A stretch of 64,000 bases of DNA, taken from assembly GCF_019236175.1 (NCBI RefSeq), contig NZ_JAFAJM010000009.1, forward strand, positions 62,001-126,000, read 5' to 3'. This DNA is from Chryseobacterium sp. (lineage in GTDB: Bacteria > Bacteroidota > Bacteroidia > Flavobacteriales > Weeksellaceae). Positions 8,590 through 16,018 of this stretch are shown here, in pieces. Numbering within the stretch: the stretch's first letter is position 1; every line of letters starts with the position of its first letter. The notes under the pieces were generated by a model. The model saw only the letters and a list, made by a program, of their open reading frames with translations, searched no databases and was not told the DNA's origin. A program made the position numbers and the translations under genes.

Positions 8590-8597
8590 TATTTTTG
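8590..8597 (+). promoter_or_regulatory. -7 box TATTTTTG 4 nt before the HipA-like ATG
   Basis: Exact TAnnTTTG match followed by C and only 4 nt before ATG 8602. The predicted transcription start coincides with the start codon (candidate leaderless mRNA). No TTG at -33 is seen. Confidence 0.5.
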
Positions 8598-8601
8598 CTT
8601 C

Positions 8602-9375
8602 ATGCAGAATTTAAGAACCGTAACGGTAATGCGTTACATTCTGCCATTGAGAGAGGGAGGTTCTCTTCCTGCTCTGGCAGAAGCTGATGATGATTTTAAA
8701 TATGTCTTAAAATTCCGTGGTGCAGGTCATGGAGTGAAGATGCTAATCTCGGAATTTATTGGTGGAAAGATTACAGAAGCTTTAGGATTAAAGATTCCTG
8801 AACTTGTATTCATTAATCTTGATGCAGATTTTGGCAGAACAGAAGCTGATGAAGAGATTCAGGATTTATTAAAATCTTCTGAGGGATTAAATTTAGGATT
8901 ACATTATTTGTCCGGTTCTATCACTTATGATCCAAGTGTAAAAGTTGACCCGCTTCTAGCATCAAAGATAGTATGGCTGGATGCTTTTATCACCAACATT
9001 GACCGTACGTTTAAGAATACAAATATGCTGATGTGGCATAAAGAGCTTTGGATCATTGATAATGGTGCTTCATTCTATTTTCATCACTCCTGGCAAAATT
9101 TTGATGCGGCAGCAAAAACACCGTTCAAATATGTGAAAGATCATGTGCTGCTTCCTAAAGCCCATAAGCTGGATGAAGCAGATAAATTTGCCCATGAAAT
9201 ACTGAATGAAAGTCTTTTCAGAGATATCGTCAATGCTATTCCTGAAGACTGGTTACATTGGAATGATGCGGATGAAACACCTGAGGAGATCCGTGAAATT
9301 TACTTTCAGTTCATGAAGACCCGATTCCAAAATTCTCAAATCTTTTTAAACGAAGCTAAAAATGCAAGAGGATAA
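8602..9375 (+). CDS. HipA-like protein kinase
   Basis: This 257-residue protein matches the compact HipA-like kinase family, not the full-length HipA toxin (about 440 residues). The N-terminus LRTVTVMRYILPLREGGSLP is the family signature. Lys37 in YVLKFRGAGHG is the likely ATP-binding lysine. The catalytic loop is NIDRTFKNTNML with Asp134 and Asn139, and Asp153 in IIDNGASFYF is the DFG-like metal ligand. An active Ser/Thr kinase is therefore plausible; the target is unknown. It overlaps the following DUF3037 gene by 14 nt, implying translational coupling. The start at 8602 keeps the conserved N-terminus, although the -7 box is only 4 nt upstream. Confidence 0.8.
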   Translation: MQNLRTVTVMRYILPLREGGSLPALAEADDDFKYVLKFRGAGHGVKMLISEFIGGKITEALGLKIPELVFINLDADFGRTEADEEIQDLLKSSEGLNLGLHYLSGSITYDPSVKVDPLLASKIVWLDAFITNIDRTFKNTNMLMWHKELWIIDNGASFYFHHSWQNFDAAAKTPFKYVKDHVLLPKAHKLDEADKFAHEILNESLFRDIVNAIPEDWLHWNDADETPEEIREIYFQFMKTRFQNSQIFLNEAKNARG

Positions 9376-9745
9376 AATATATGAATACGCGGTAATACGC
9401 TTGGTACCAAAGGTTGAGAGAGAGGAATTTTTCAATGTGGGATTGGTTATGTTTTCTAAAAAGGAAAAATTCATTAAGATAGAATTCTATTTGTGTCCCG
9501 ATAAATTCAAACTGATGCACAGCAAACTAGATTATGATGATGTCATTCAAAATCTGGAAAGCTTCCAAAAAATAGCCAATGGAGATAAAGATGGCGGTCC
9601 TATTGCGCTGCTTGAAATTCCTGAGCGTTTCCGCTGGCTTACTGCTGTAAGAAGCGCTGTTGTACAGACCTCCAGACCTCATCCTGGAAAATCTAAGGAT
9701 CTAAATACCACTTTTGGTAAACTTTTTGAGGAGTTAGTAAAGTAA
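9362..9745 (+). CDS. DUF3037 domain protein, partner of the HipA-like kinase
   Basis: This 127-residue protein matches DUF3037: it opens YEYAVIRLVPKVEREEFFNVG and continues with GLVMFSKKEKFI and RFRWLTAVRSAVVQTSRPHPG, ending at the typical length. It has no signal peptide or membrane segment. The function of the domain is unknown. DUF3037 genes are commonly placed next to HipA-like kinases, as here, where the start lies inside the 3' end of the kinase gene. The pair may form a kinase-regulator or toxin-antitoxin-like unit; no antitoxin-type DNA-binding motif is visible, so this is inference. Confidence 0.75.
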   Translation: MQEDKIYEYAVIRLVPKVEREEFFNVGLVMFSKKEKFIKIEFYLCPDKFKLMHSKLDYDDVIQNLESFQKIANGDKDGGPIALLEIPERFRWLTAVRSAVVQTSRPHPGKSKDLNTTFGKLFEELVK

Positions 9746-9766
9746 GATTCCCTCAAAAAAAATAAT

Positions 9767-10798
9767 ATGAAATCATTGCTACACATATCCATTAACAGGT
9801 TTTTCACAAGCCTGTTTTTTGTTTTATTTTTAAGTGCTTCCAACTTAGTTTTTTCACAAAACTTTTCACAGGTTCCTAATCCTGCCCCACGCGTAAAAAG
9901 CACGCTACTTCCTGAAATAACCGCGGTTTCTGAAAATCTGGTGTATAAAACCGATAAAAAAGGTAAACCTCTGATGCTGGATCTTTATACCCCTAAAAGC
10001 ACAACTGCTGAAAAATTCCCGGTTTTAATCTACGTTCACGGAGGCGGGTGGATTGAAGGCAGTAAAACCATTTTTGCCGACGATTATGTTGAAAATACTA
10101 TAAAAAAACTGACAGCAAAACAATATGCCGTCATCAGTATCAATTATACACTCCTCAACGACAGTACTCATTTTCCTCTGCCTTTGGAAGACACCAAGGA
10201 TGTGGTAAGGTGGGTGAGAAAAAATGCCGATCAGTATCATTTTGATACCAGTAACATCGGGTTATTCGGAGCCTCTGCGGGAGCACATCTTTCTTTATTG
10301 GCAGCCTACACTCCGGATGACAGTTTTAAGGGCAGCCCTGAACTTTCCGCCTATTCGGCTAAAGTAAATTATGTCATAGACCATTATGGACCTGCTGACC
10401 TGAACCAGCTTTTCCATACCAGACTGGGAACCATCCCTGTTGCCATGGTAAGAATGATTTCAAAAAAAATCGTCAGTTTACAACAGAATCTCGTCAGGGG
10501 ACTTTCCGGATTTGACCTCAAAAAGAATCAGGAATACGCTATAGAGTATTTAAAAACCATATCTCCTGTAAGCTATACTTCCACTGCTGTTCCTACTTTA
10601 ATTGTACAGGGTGATAAAGATAAAATCGTTCCGCTGAACCAATCTAAAAAGCTTCGCAGAAAACTGAACAGAGCAAAAGTTCAGAATTCACTGATTATTA
10701 TCGAAGACGGAGTCCATGGCTTCGGAACAACAGATAAAGACAGGCTTGATAAAATGACTGATCAGATGGTGGATTTTATCATCTCCCAGAAAAAATAG
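9767..10798 (+). CDS. Secreted alpha/beta hydrolase (esterase/lipase type)
   Basis: A long signal peptide (residues 1-31, hydrophobic core FFTSLFFVLFLSASNLVFS) precedes a 310-residue alpha/beta hydrolase of the BD-FAE/acetyl-esterase type. The oxyanion motif is HGGGW (91-95) and the nucleophile is Ser170 in GLFGASAGAH. The likely acid is in QGDKDKIVP and the histidine in EDGVHGFGTTDK. Such enzymes deacylate sugar esters or peptides in the periplasm or outside; the substrate is not evident. The gene begins 21 nt after the DUF3037 stop and may be co-transcribed with the HipA-like pair, although function gives no reason for this. Confidence 0.85.
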   Translation: MKSLLHISINRFFTSLFFVLFLSASNLVFSQNFSQVPNPAPRVKSTLLPEITAVSENLVYKTDKKGKPLMLDLYTPKSTTAEKFPVLIYVHGGGWIEGSKTIFADDYVENTIKKLTAKQYAVISINYTLLNDSTHFPLPLEDTKDVVRWVRKNADQYHFDTSNIGLFGASAGAHLSLLAAYTPDDSFKGSPELSAYSAKVNYVIDHYGPADLNQLFHTRLGTIPVAMVRMISKKIVSLQQNLVRGLSGFDLKKNQEYAIEYLKTISPVSYTSTAVPTLIVQGDKDKIVPLNQSKKLRRKLNRAKVQNSLIIIEDGVHGFGTTDKDRLDKMTDQMVDFIISQKK

Positions 10799-10987
10799 AA
10801 AACTATACCTTATAAAAAATAATACCCTATATTACAATATATTAAAATACAAAAAATATCAAATTTGCTAGATTGATATACATATCAATGCTTTTTAATA
10901 ACAAAATATCTAACTTGGCTTTTAATTAAATTTATCGCACAAAAAAAGCTTAAAGTTTAATTATTCGATTAAAAAAAAGCAAGATCT

Positions 10988-12829
10988 ATGGATTTCATGA
11001 ACAACCTCAACGCCCTTACCCTGATATTTGTTTCAGTACTTATTTTTGCGATCGCTTACCGAATTTATGGTATTTTCATGGCTGATAAAGTACTTCGGCT
11101 GAATAATCAAAATACAACTCCCGCAGTGGAATTTGCAGATGGTAAAGACTATGTGGCGACGAACAAAAATGTACTCTTCGGACATCATTTTGCTGCAATA
11201 GCTGCAGCAGGACCTCTAGTAGGCCCTGTCCTGGCCGCACAGTTTGGTTATCTCCCCGGAGCATTATGGATCCTGATTGGCTGTGTCTTGGGCGGCGGAG
11301 TGCATGATATGGTAGTTTTATTTGCTTCCGTTAGACATAAAGGACAAAGTTTAGCTACAATTGCTTCCAAAGAAATTGGTAAAACTACCGGAACAGTGGC
11401 TGGTTTTGCCATCTTATTTATATTAATTCTTACATTGGCGGGGCTGTCACTTGCCTGCATTAATGCAATGCACGAAGCCTCATGGTCCCTATTTACGGTA
11501 ATTATCACAATGCCTATTGCCATCATCATGGGGTTGATTATGCGTTATAAAAAGAATTCTGTTCTTTTTGCCAGTATCCTTGGCGGAATTCTATTAATTG
11601 CAGGAATTATTGGCGGGCATGGACTTATGCAAAATCCCACCATGAATAATTTATTTTCGTGGGATATTAAAACCATATCCATTGCCATACCGTTATATGG
11701 ATTTCTCGCTTCGGTACTACCGGTATGGCTGCTTTTGGTTCCTAGAGATTATCTGTCTACCTATTTAAAAATCGGTACAATCATTATGCTGGCAGTAGGA
11801 GTAATTGTTATTCATCCTACGATACAGATGCCCGCTCTTACAGCATTTGTTAACGGTGGTGGTCCTGTTATCGGAGGTCCTGTTCTTCCTTTTATTTTTA
11901 TTGTGATTGCCTGTGGTGCAATTTCGGGTTTTCATGCAGTCATTGCTACCGGAACCACACCTAAAATGCTTAATAAAGAAAGAGAAATTCTTTTTGTAGG
12001 ATATGGCGCTATGCTGGTGGAGGGGTTTGTCGCTCTGATGGCATTGATTGCTGCCTGTACCTTAATGCCCGGAGATTATTTTGCCATTAATACCCCTAAA
12101 GAATCTTACGATGCTTTTCTGGCTGCTCATCCGGCTTTACACGGAGTAGATATCGATTATTACTCTCAGAAAATAGGAATAGATCTTCACGGAAGAACCG
12201 GTGGCGCCGTTTCACTGGCAGTGGGCATGGCTCATATTTTCAACAAAATTCCTTATATGGATCAGCTGACCGCGTATTGGTACAACTTTGCCATTATGTT
12301 TGAAGCAGTCTTTATTCTGACAGCTATTGATGCCGGTACAAGAGTAGGACGTTTCTTTTTACAGGAAATGCTGGGATCCGTTGTTCCGAAATTTAATGAT
12401 AAAAACTGGATTCCCGGAATTATCATCAGCAGTCTTCTTTTCACCTTTGCATGGGGATATCTGGTCTTTACCGGAAATGTAAGCAGTATCTGGCCGTTAT
12501 TTGGAATCAGTAATCAACTGTTAGCTGCATGCGGACTGATCGTCTGTACAACAATGCTTATCAGAATGAACAGAGGAAAATATGCTTTATGCTCTGCCAT
12601 TCCCGGAGTTTTCATGGCTATCATTACCTTTTGGGCAGGCTACATTCAGGTTGTATCGATCTATATCCCAAAAGAGCAGTATCTGCTGGCTGCTTTAGCT
12701 GTCACTGCAATGGTACTAATGCTTATTGTCTTTATAGGTGCTTTCAGAAAATGGTATGAGCTTTTAAAAATCAATACAATGGAGACTGATTTTTATGGAG
12801 AACAGGTGAAAGAACTGGTAGAAAGATAG
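10988..12829 (+). CDS. CstA-family carbon starvation / peptide transporter
   Basis: This 613-residue inner-membrane protein has about 15-16 hydrophobic segments and begins inside the first (NALTLIFVSVLIFAIAYRIYG). CstA signatures are FGHHFAAIAAAGPLVGPVLA, GGGVHDMVVLFASVRHKGQS and CGAISGFHAVIATGTTPKM. Family members (CstA, BtsT/YjiY) import pyruvate or peptides. It is shorter than E. coli CstA (about 700 residues), mostly at the C-terminus, as is common in Bacteroidota. The substrate remains open. The 189-bp upstream region is AT-rich with no clean -7 box. The thiamine riboswitch promoter starts about 30 nt after the stop, so the two are separate units. Confidence 0.9.
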   Translation: MDFMNNLNALTLIFVSVLIFAIAYRIYGIFMADKVLRLNNQNTTPAVEFADGKDYVATNKNVLFGHHFAAIAAAGPLVGPVLAAQFGYLPGALWILIGCVLGGGVHDMVVLFASVRHKGQSLATIASKEIGKTTGTVAGFAILFILILTLAGLSLACINAMHEASWSLFTVIITMPIAIIMGLIMRYKKNSVLFASILGGILLIAGIIGGHGLMQNPTMNNLFSWDIKTISIAIPLYGFLASVLPVWLLLVPRDYLSTYLKIGTIIMLAVGVIVIHPTIQMPALTAFVNGGGPVIGGPVLPFIFIVIACGAISGFHAVIATGTTPKMLNKEREILFVGYGAMLVEGFVALMALIAACTLMPGDYFAINTPKESYDAFLAAHPALHGVDIDYYSQKIGIDLHGRTGGAVSLAVGMAHIFNKIPYMDQLTAYWYNFAIMFEAVFILTAIDAGTRVGRFFLQEMLGSVVPKFNDKNWIPGIIISSLLFTFAWGYLVFTGNVSSIWPLFGISNQLLAACGLIVCTTMLIRMNRGKYALCSAIPGVFMAIITFWAGYIQVVSIYIPKEQYLLAALAVTAMVLMLIVFIGAFRKWYELLKINTMETDFYGEQVKELVER

Positions 12830-12861
12830 GCAACATTAAAGAGAATCATTAAGATGATTTC

Positions 12862-12892
12862 TTGGCCTGCTCTTATAATTTTTATACATTTG
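12862..12892 (+). promoter_or_regulatory. Promoter of the thiM operon
   Basis: TTG at 12862-12864 is separated by 20 nt from TACATTTG at 12885-12892, a full Bacteroidota -33/-7 promoter. The P1 stem of the riboswitch begins 5 nt after the -7 box, so transcription probably starts at about 12896-12897. Confidence 0.75.
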
Positions 12893-12896
12893 TTTA

Positions 12897-12976
12897 TGCT
12901 TTAGGGGTATTCTGTAAAAAGAATTGAGAAAGTCCCTTTGAACCTGATACGGCTTACACCGACGTAGGGAAAAGCA
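12897..12976 (+). promoter_or_regulatory. TPP (THI-box) riboswitch
   Basis: The aptamer is closed by a P1 stem TGCTTT (12897-12902) with AAAGCA (12971-12976). Inside are the conserved GGGG, a TTGAGA segment (12924-12929) equivalent to CUGAGA, and CCCTTTGAACCTGAT followed by CGACGTAGGGA. These are the hallmarks of the thiamine pyrophosphate riboswitch. It lies upstream of thiM-thiE-thiD-tenA, and TPP binding is expected to switch the operon off. Confidence 0.95.
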
Positions 12977-12981
12977 AAACT

Positions 12982-13020
12982 ACATCATACACTGATGTGT
13001 CTTTTGTTTTGGATTTTTTC
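12982..13020 (+). terminator. Expression-platform hairpin of the TPP riboswitch
   Basis: ACATCA (12982-12987) pairs with TGATGT (12993-12998), followed by a T-rich run with two T-clusters. It sits 5 nt after P1 and could act as the regulated terminator; the short stem leaves this uncertain. Confidence 0.55.
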
Positions 13021-13048
13021 CTGAAGCTGTTTTTATTTTAGTATAACA

Positions 13049-13846
13049 ATGGAAAAAATTCTTTGGCAACAAGTTCAGCTTGTAAAACAAAAGTCTCCCC
13101 TTGTTCATAATATTACCAATTATGTAGTGATGAACAATACAGCTAATGCTCTTTTAGCTGTGGGCGCCTCCCCGATTATGTCACATGCTCAATCTGAAAT
13201 CAGAGAAATGATTGGCATTGCTCATTCCGTAGTGATCAATATTGGGACTCTTGATGAATATTGGTCGGAATCTATGCTTCTTGCAGCTGAAACGGCAAAC
13301 TCGATGAATAAGCCCTGGATTCTGGACCCTGTAGGAGCAGGAGCAACCTCTTTTCGGGATAAGACCCTGCAGCAGCTTTTACAATTCCATCCTCATGTAA
13401 TCAGAGGCAATGCTTCAGAGATTATTGCTCTGGCGAAAGCCAATCAGACAGTAACAAAAGGAGTAGACAGCACCGCATCAAGCAGTGAGGCTGTTGATGC
13501 TGCCCGGACATTGGCTCATCAATACAATGCCACGGTTTGTATTTCCGGAGAAACCGATATTATTTTAAATTCCGGACAAAGTATTTGCATTAAAAACGGG
13601 CATCCGCTCATGACCAAAGTAACCGGACTGGGATGTTCTGCTTCAGCACTAGCAGGTGCTTTCATAGGAATTACAGAAGATCAGTTCACCGCTACAGCTG
13701 CAGCAATGGCGCTACTGGGCATCGCAGGAGAACTGGCTGTCCGCGAAAGTAAAGGCCCCGGAAGCCTGCAGGTTAACCTCATCGATAAACTGTATAATAT
13801 GACAGAAGAAGAATTTGTCAGTCATTTAAAAATAAAACAAAAATGA
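13049..13846 (+). CDS. thiM: Hydroxyethylthiazole kinase
   Basis: ThiM phosphorylates 4-methyl-5-(2-hydroxyethyl)thiazole, a salvage step of thiamine synthesis. The 265-residue length is normal. Family motifs are SPLVHNITNYVVMNNTANAL and AVGASPIMSHA near the N-terminus, WILDPVGAGATSFR (about 90-103), RGNASEIIAL, and the active-site loop VTGLGCSASALAGAF (about 191-205), in which the cysteine of the ThiM family is kept. It is the first gene of a four-gene operon behind the TPP riboswitch, and its last four bases overlap the thiE start (ATGA). Confidence 0.95.
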   Translation: MEKILWQQVQLVKQKSPLVHNITNYVVMNNTANALLAVGASPIMSHAQSEIREMIGIAHSVVINIGTLDEYWSESMLLAAETANSMNKPWILDPVGAGATSFRDKTLQQLLQFHPHVIRGNASEIIALAKANQTVTKGVDSTASSSEAVDAARTLAHQYNATVCISGETDIILNSGQSICIKNGHPLMTKVTGLGCSASALAGAFIGITEDQFTATAAAMALLGIAGELAVRESKGPGSLQVNLIDKLYNMTEEEFVSHLKIKQK

Positions 13847-14478
13847 AATTGAATTCTTTTCCCTATCAACTGTATCTGGTAATTTCTGAAGCAGACTGTA
13901 AAGGAAAAAGCTTACTAACAGTAGCTGAGGAAGCCATTCTGGGTGGTGTGGATATCATTCAGTTAAGAGAAAAAAACAGCAGTACGGAACATTTTCTTCA
14001 AAAAGCAAGACAGCTTATCGAAGTCACAGATAGGTATAATATTCCTCTCATCATTAATGATCATACAGAGGTAGCCGAACAAATAAATGCGGCAGGAATC
14101 CATGTAGGTAATACAGATGCAGCCCCCACTTTTCTCAGATCACAATCTTTTTTTAAGAACAAAATGATTGGCTATTCTGTGGAATATCTTGCTCAGCTTG
14201 ACAATAAAGAAACGTTAACATCAGATTATCTCGGTATAAGCCCTGTATTCAGAACCGACACCAAAACGGATACTGTCACCGAATGGGGGCTTGAGGGAAT
14301 TGCTACCATCAGAAATCTCACTGAAAAACCTTTGGTAGCCATTGGCAATATTCATCTGGAAAATGCAAGAGAAGTTATGAATGCTGGAGCCGACTGCCTT
14401 GCAGTTGTTTCTGCCATATGCAGTGCTGCAGATCCCCGAAAAGCAGCTTATGAATTAAAAAATGAAATTTTAAAATGA
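13843..14478 (+). CDS. thiE: Thiamine-phosphate synthase
   Basis: ThiE joins HMP pyrophosphate and thiazole phosphate to give thiamine monophosphate. The 211-residue TIM barrel has the motifs VDIIQLREKN, PLIINDHTEVAEQINAAGIHVG and YLGISPVFRTDTKTD, then PLVAIGNIHLENA near the phosphate-binding end. The sequence is complete. The start ATG overlaps the thiM stop and its own stop overlaps thiD in the same ATGA arrangement, so the three are translationally coupled. Confidence 0.95.
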   Translation: MKLNSFPYQLYLVISEADCKGKSLLTVAEEAILGGVDIIQLREKNSSTEHFLQKARQLIEVTDRYNIPLIINDHTEVAEQINAAGIHVGNTDAAPTFLRSQSFFKNKMIGYSVEYLAQLDNKETLTSDYLGISPVFRTDTKTDTVTEWGLEGIATIRNLTEKPLVAIGNIHLENAREVMNAGADCLAVVSAICSAADPRKAAYELKNEILK

Positions 14479-15308
14479 AAAAATATAAATATCCATCTGT
14501 ATTAACTATTGCAGGTTTCGACGGAAGCGGCGGTGCAGGTATTCAGGCAGACATTAAAACTGCCTCTGCTCTTGGTTGTTTTTCCACCTCGGTATTAACG
14601 GCTCTGCCTGTTCAGAATACTCAGGGTGTAAGAAAAATATATCCTATCCCTGTAGAAGCTGTTGCAGATCAGATCAGAGCTATTCTTGACGACATTTTCC
14701 CTGATGCTGTTAAGATCGGGATGGTGCATACTCCGCAACTCGTTGATACCATTGTATCCACATTAGCCGAATATAAAAAAATACCTGTTGTATTTGACCC
14801 GGTGATGGTGGCTACAAGCGGACACCGGCTTATTGAAAACGAAACTATCACAGCGATTACCGAAAAGCTTTTTCCCATAGCGGATATCATTACGCCTAAT
14901 ATGGATGAAGCCGCAATTTTAGCTGATATGAAAGTGGAAACGCTGGAAGATCTATATACTGCCGGAAAAAAAATAAAAAAATCGGGCTGCAGAGCCATTC
15001 TTCTTAAAGGCGGCCATCAGGAAACTTCTATGATTACTTCATTATTTTATGATGAGCATGAAAATTTTCACTCCTTCGAAACATCGAAACTTAATACGAA
15101 TAATACCCACGGATCCGGTTGTACACTCTCTTCTGCCATTGCTTCTTATCTGGCTCAGGGAAAAACTTTATATGATGCTGTCGCTTTAGGTCAGCAATAT
15201 ATTTACCAGGCCATAGAACAGGGTCAGGATGTACAAACGGGACTTGGAAATGGTCCGCTTAATCACTTTTTTAATCCTCAAAAATTAATAAAAAATGAAA
15301 TGGTCTGA
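14475..15308 (+). CDS. thiD: Hydroxymethylpyrimidine / phosphomethylpyrimidine kinase
   Basis: ThiD phosphorylates HMP and then HMP-phosphate, giving the pyrophosphate used by ThiE. The 277-residue ribokinase-fold protein has the N-terminal motif TIAGFDGSGGAGIQADIK, VFDPVMVATSGH, ITPNMDEAA, and the catalytic loop NTHGSGCTLSSAIASYL (about 210-226). It overlaps thiE by 4 nt and tenA by 14 nt. Together with ThiM, ThiE and TenA it forms a salvage pathway; no thiC or thiG is in the window. Confidence 0.95.
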   Translation: MKKYKYPSVLTIAGFDGSGGAGIQADIKTASALGCFSTSVLTALPVQNTQGVRKIYPIPVEAVADQIRAILDDIFPDAVKIGMVHTPQLVDTIVSTLAEYKKIPVVFDPVMVATSGHRLIENETITAITEKLFPIADIITPNMDEAAILADMKVETLEDLYTAGKKIKKSGCRAILLKGGHQETSMITSLFYDEHENFHSFETSKLNTNNTHGSGCTLSSAIASYLAQGKTLYDAVALGQQYIYQAIEQGQDVQTGLGNGPLNHFFNPQKLIKNEMV

Positions 15309-15945
15309 ACACATATGGCAGAGGATAACCCCTCATTATCAGTCTATCCTGAATATGCCATTTATCAAAGAATTATCAGAAGGAGCTCTTCCTCAGGAGA
15401 AATTCCGTTTTTATATGGCACAGGATTCTTTATATCTTGAGCACTTTGGAAGAACATTATCACTGATTGCCGCAAAAATCCCGGACCTGACGGATGTTCT
15501 TGCGTATATGCGGTTTGCTGAAAGTACTATTGTGGTGGAGAACGCACTGCATGAATCTTATTTTAAAGATTTCGGAGTGACTGATAAAGGAGTATTAGAG
15601 CCGGCTTGTCATCATTATATCCATTTCCTGAGAAGTACCGCTGCCTTAGAATCGGTAGAAATTGCCACAGCAGCTGTTTTACCTTGCTTCTGGATTTACA
15701 GAGAGGTTGGAAATTATATTTATCAAAATCAAAATACCAACAACAATCCTTATGAAAAATGGATTGCCACTTACGCAGGAGAGGAATTTTCCGCCGCTGT
15801 AGATCATGCTATTGCTATTTGTGATAAAATGGCGGAAAATACTACAGAAGAAATCAGACAGAAAATGACAGAAGCTTTTATCATGTCTACCAGGCTGGAA
15901 TATCATTTCTGGGAGGCAGCCTATGAATTAAAAACATGGAAATAA
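15295..15945 (+). CDS. tenA: Thiaminase II / aminopyrimidine aminohydrolase
   Basis: TenA hydrolyses amino-HMP and other thiamine breakdown products to HMP for reuse by ThiD. The 216-residue all-helical protein has the family motifs FYMAQDSLYLEHFGR and LRSTAALESVEIATAA, and the active-site cysteine in AVLPCFWIYREVG. The C-terminal SAAVDHAIAICDKMAE and SRLEYHFWEAAYE complete the fold. It is the last gene of the riboswitch-controlled operon and starts inside the 3' end of thiD. A bidirectional terminator follows. Confidence 0.92.
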   Translation: MKWSEHIWQRITPHYQSILNMPFIKELSEGALPQEKFRFYMAQDSLYLEHFGRTLSLIAAKIPDLTDVLAYMRFAESTIVVENALHESYFKDFGVTDKGVLEPACHHYIHFLRSTAALESVEIATAAVLPCFWIYREVGNYIYQNQNTNNNPYEKWIATYAGEEFSAAVDHAIAICDKMAENTTEEIRQKMTEAFIMSTRLEYHFWEAAYELKTWK

Positions 15946-15969
15946 GTTTTCTGATTATTTTAAAAATAA

Positions 15970-16000
15970 AAAAACGGATCTTTTGTCAGGATCCGTTTTT
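15970..16000. terminator. Bidirectional terminator between tenA and the TonB receptor
   Basis: AAAAACGGATC (15970-15980) pairs with GATCCGTTTTT (15990-16000), with A/T tracts on both sides. It serves the thi operon and the convergent receptor gene. Confidence 0.85.
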
Positions 16001-16018
16001 CTTTTGAAATATGAAGGA

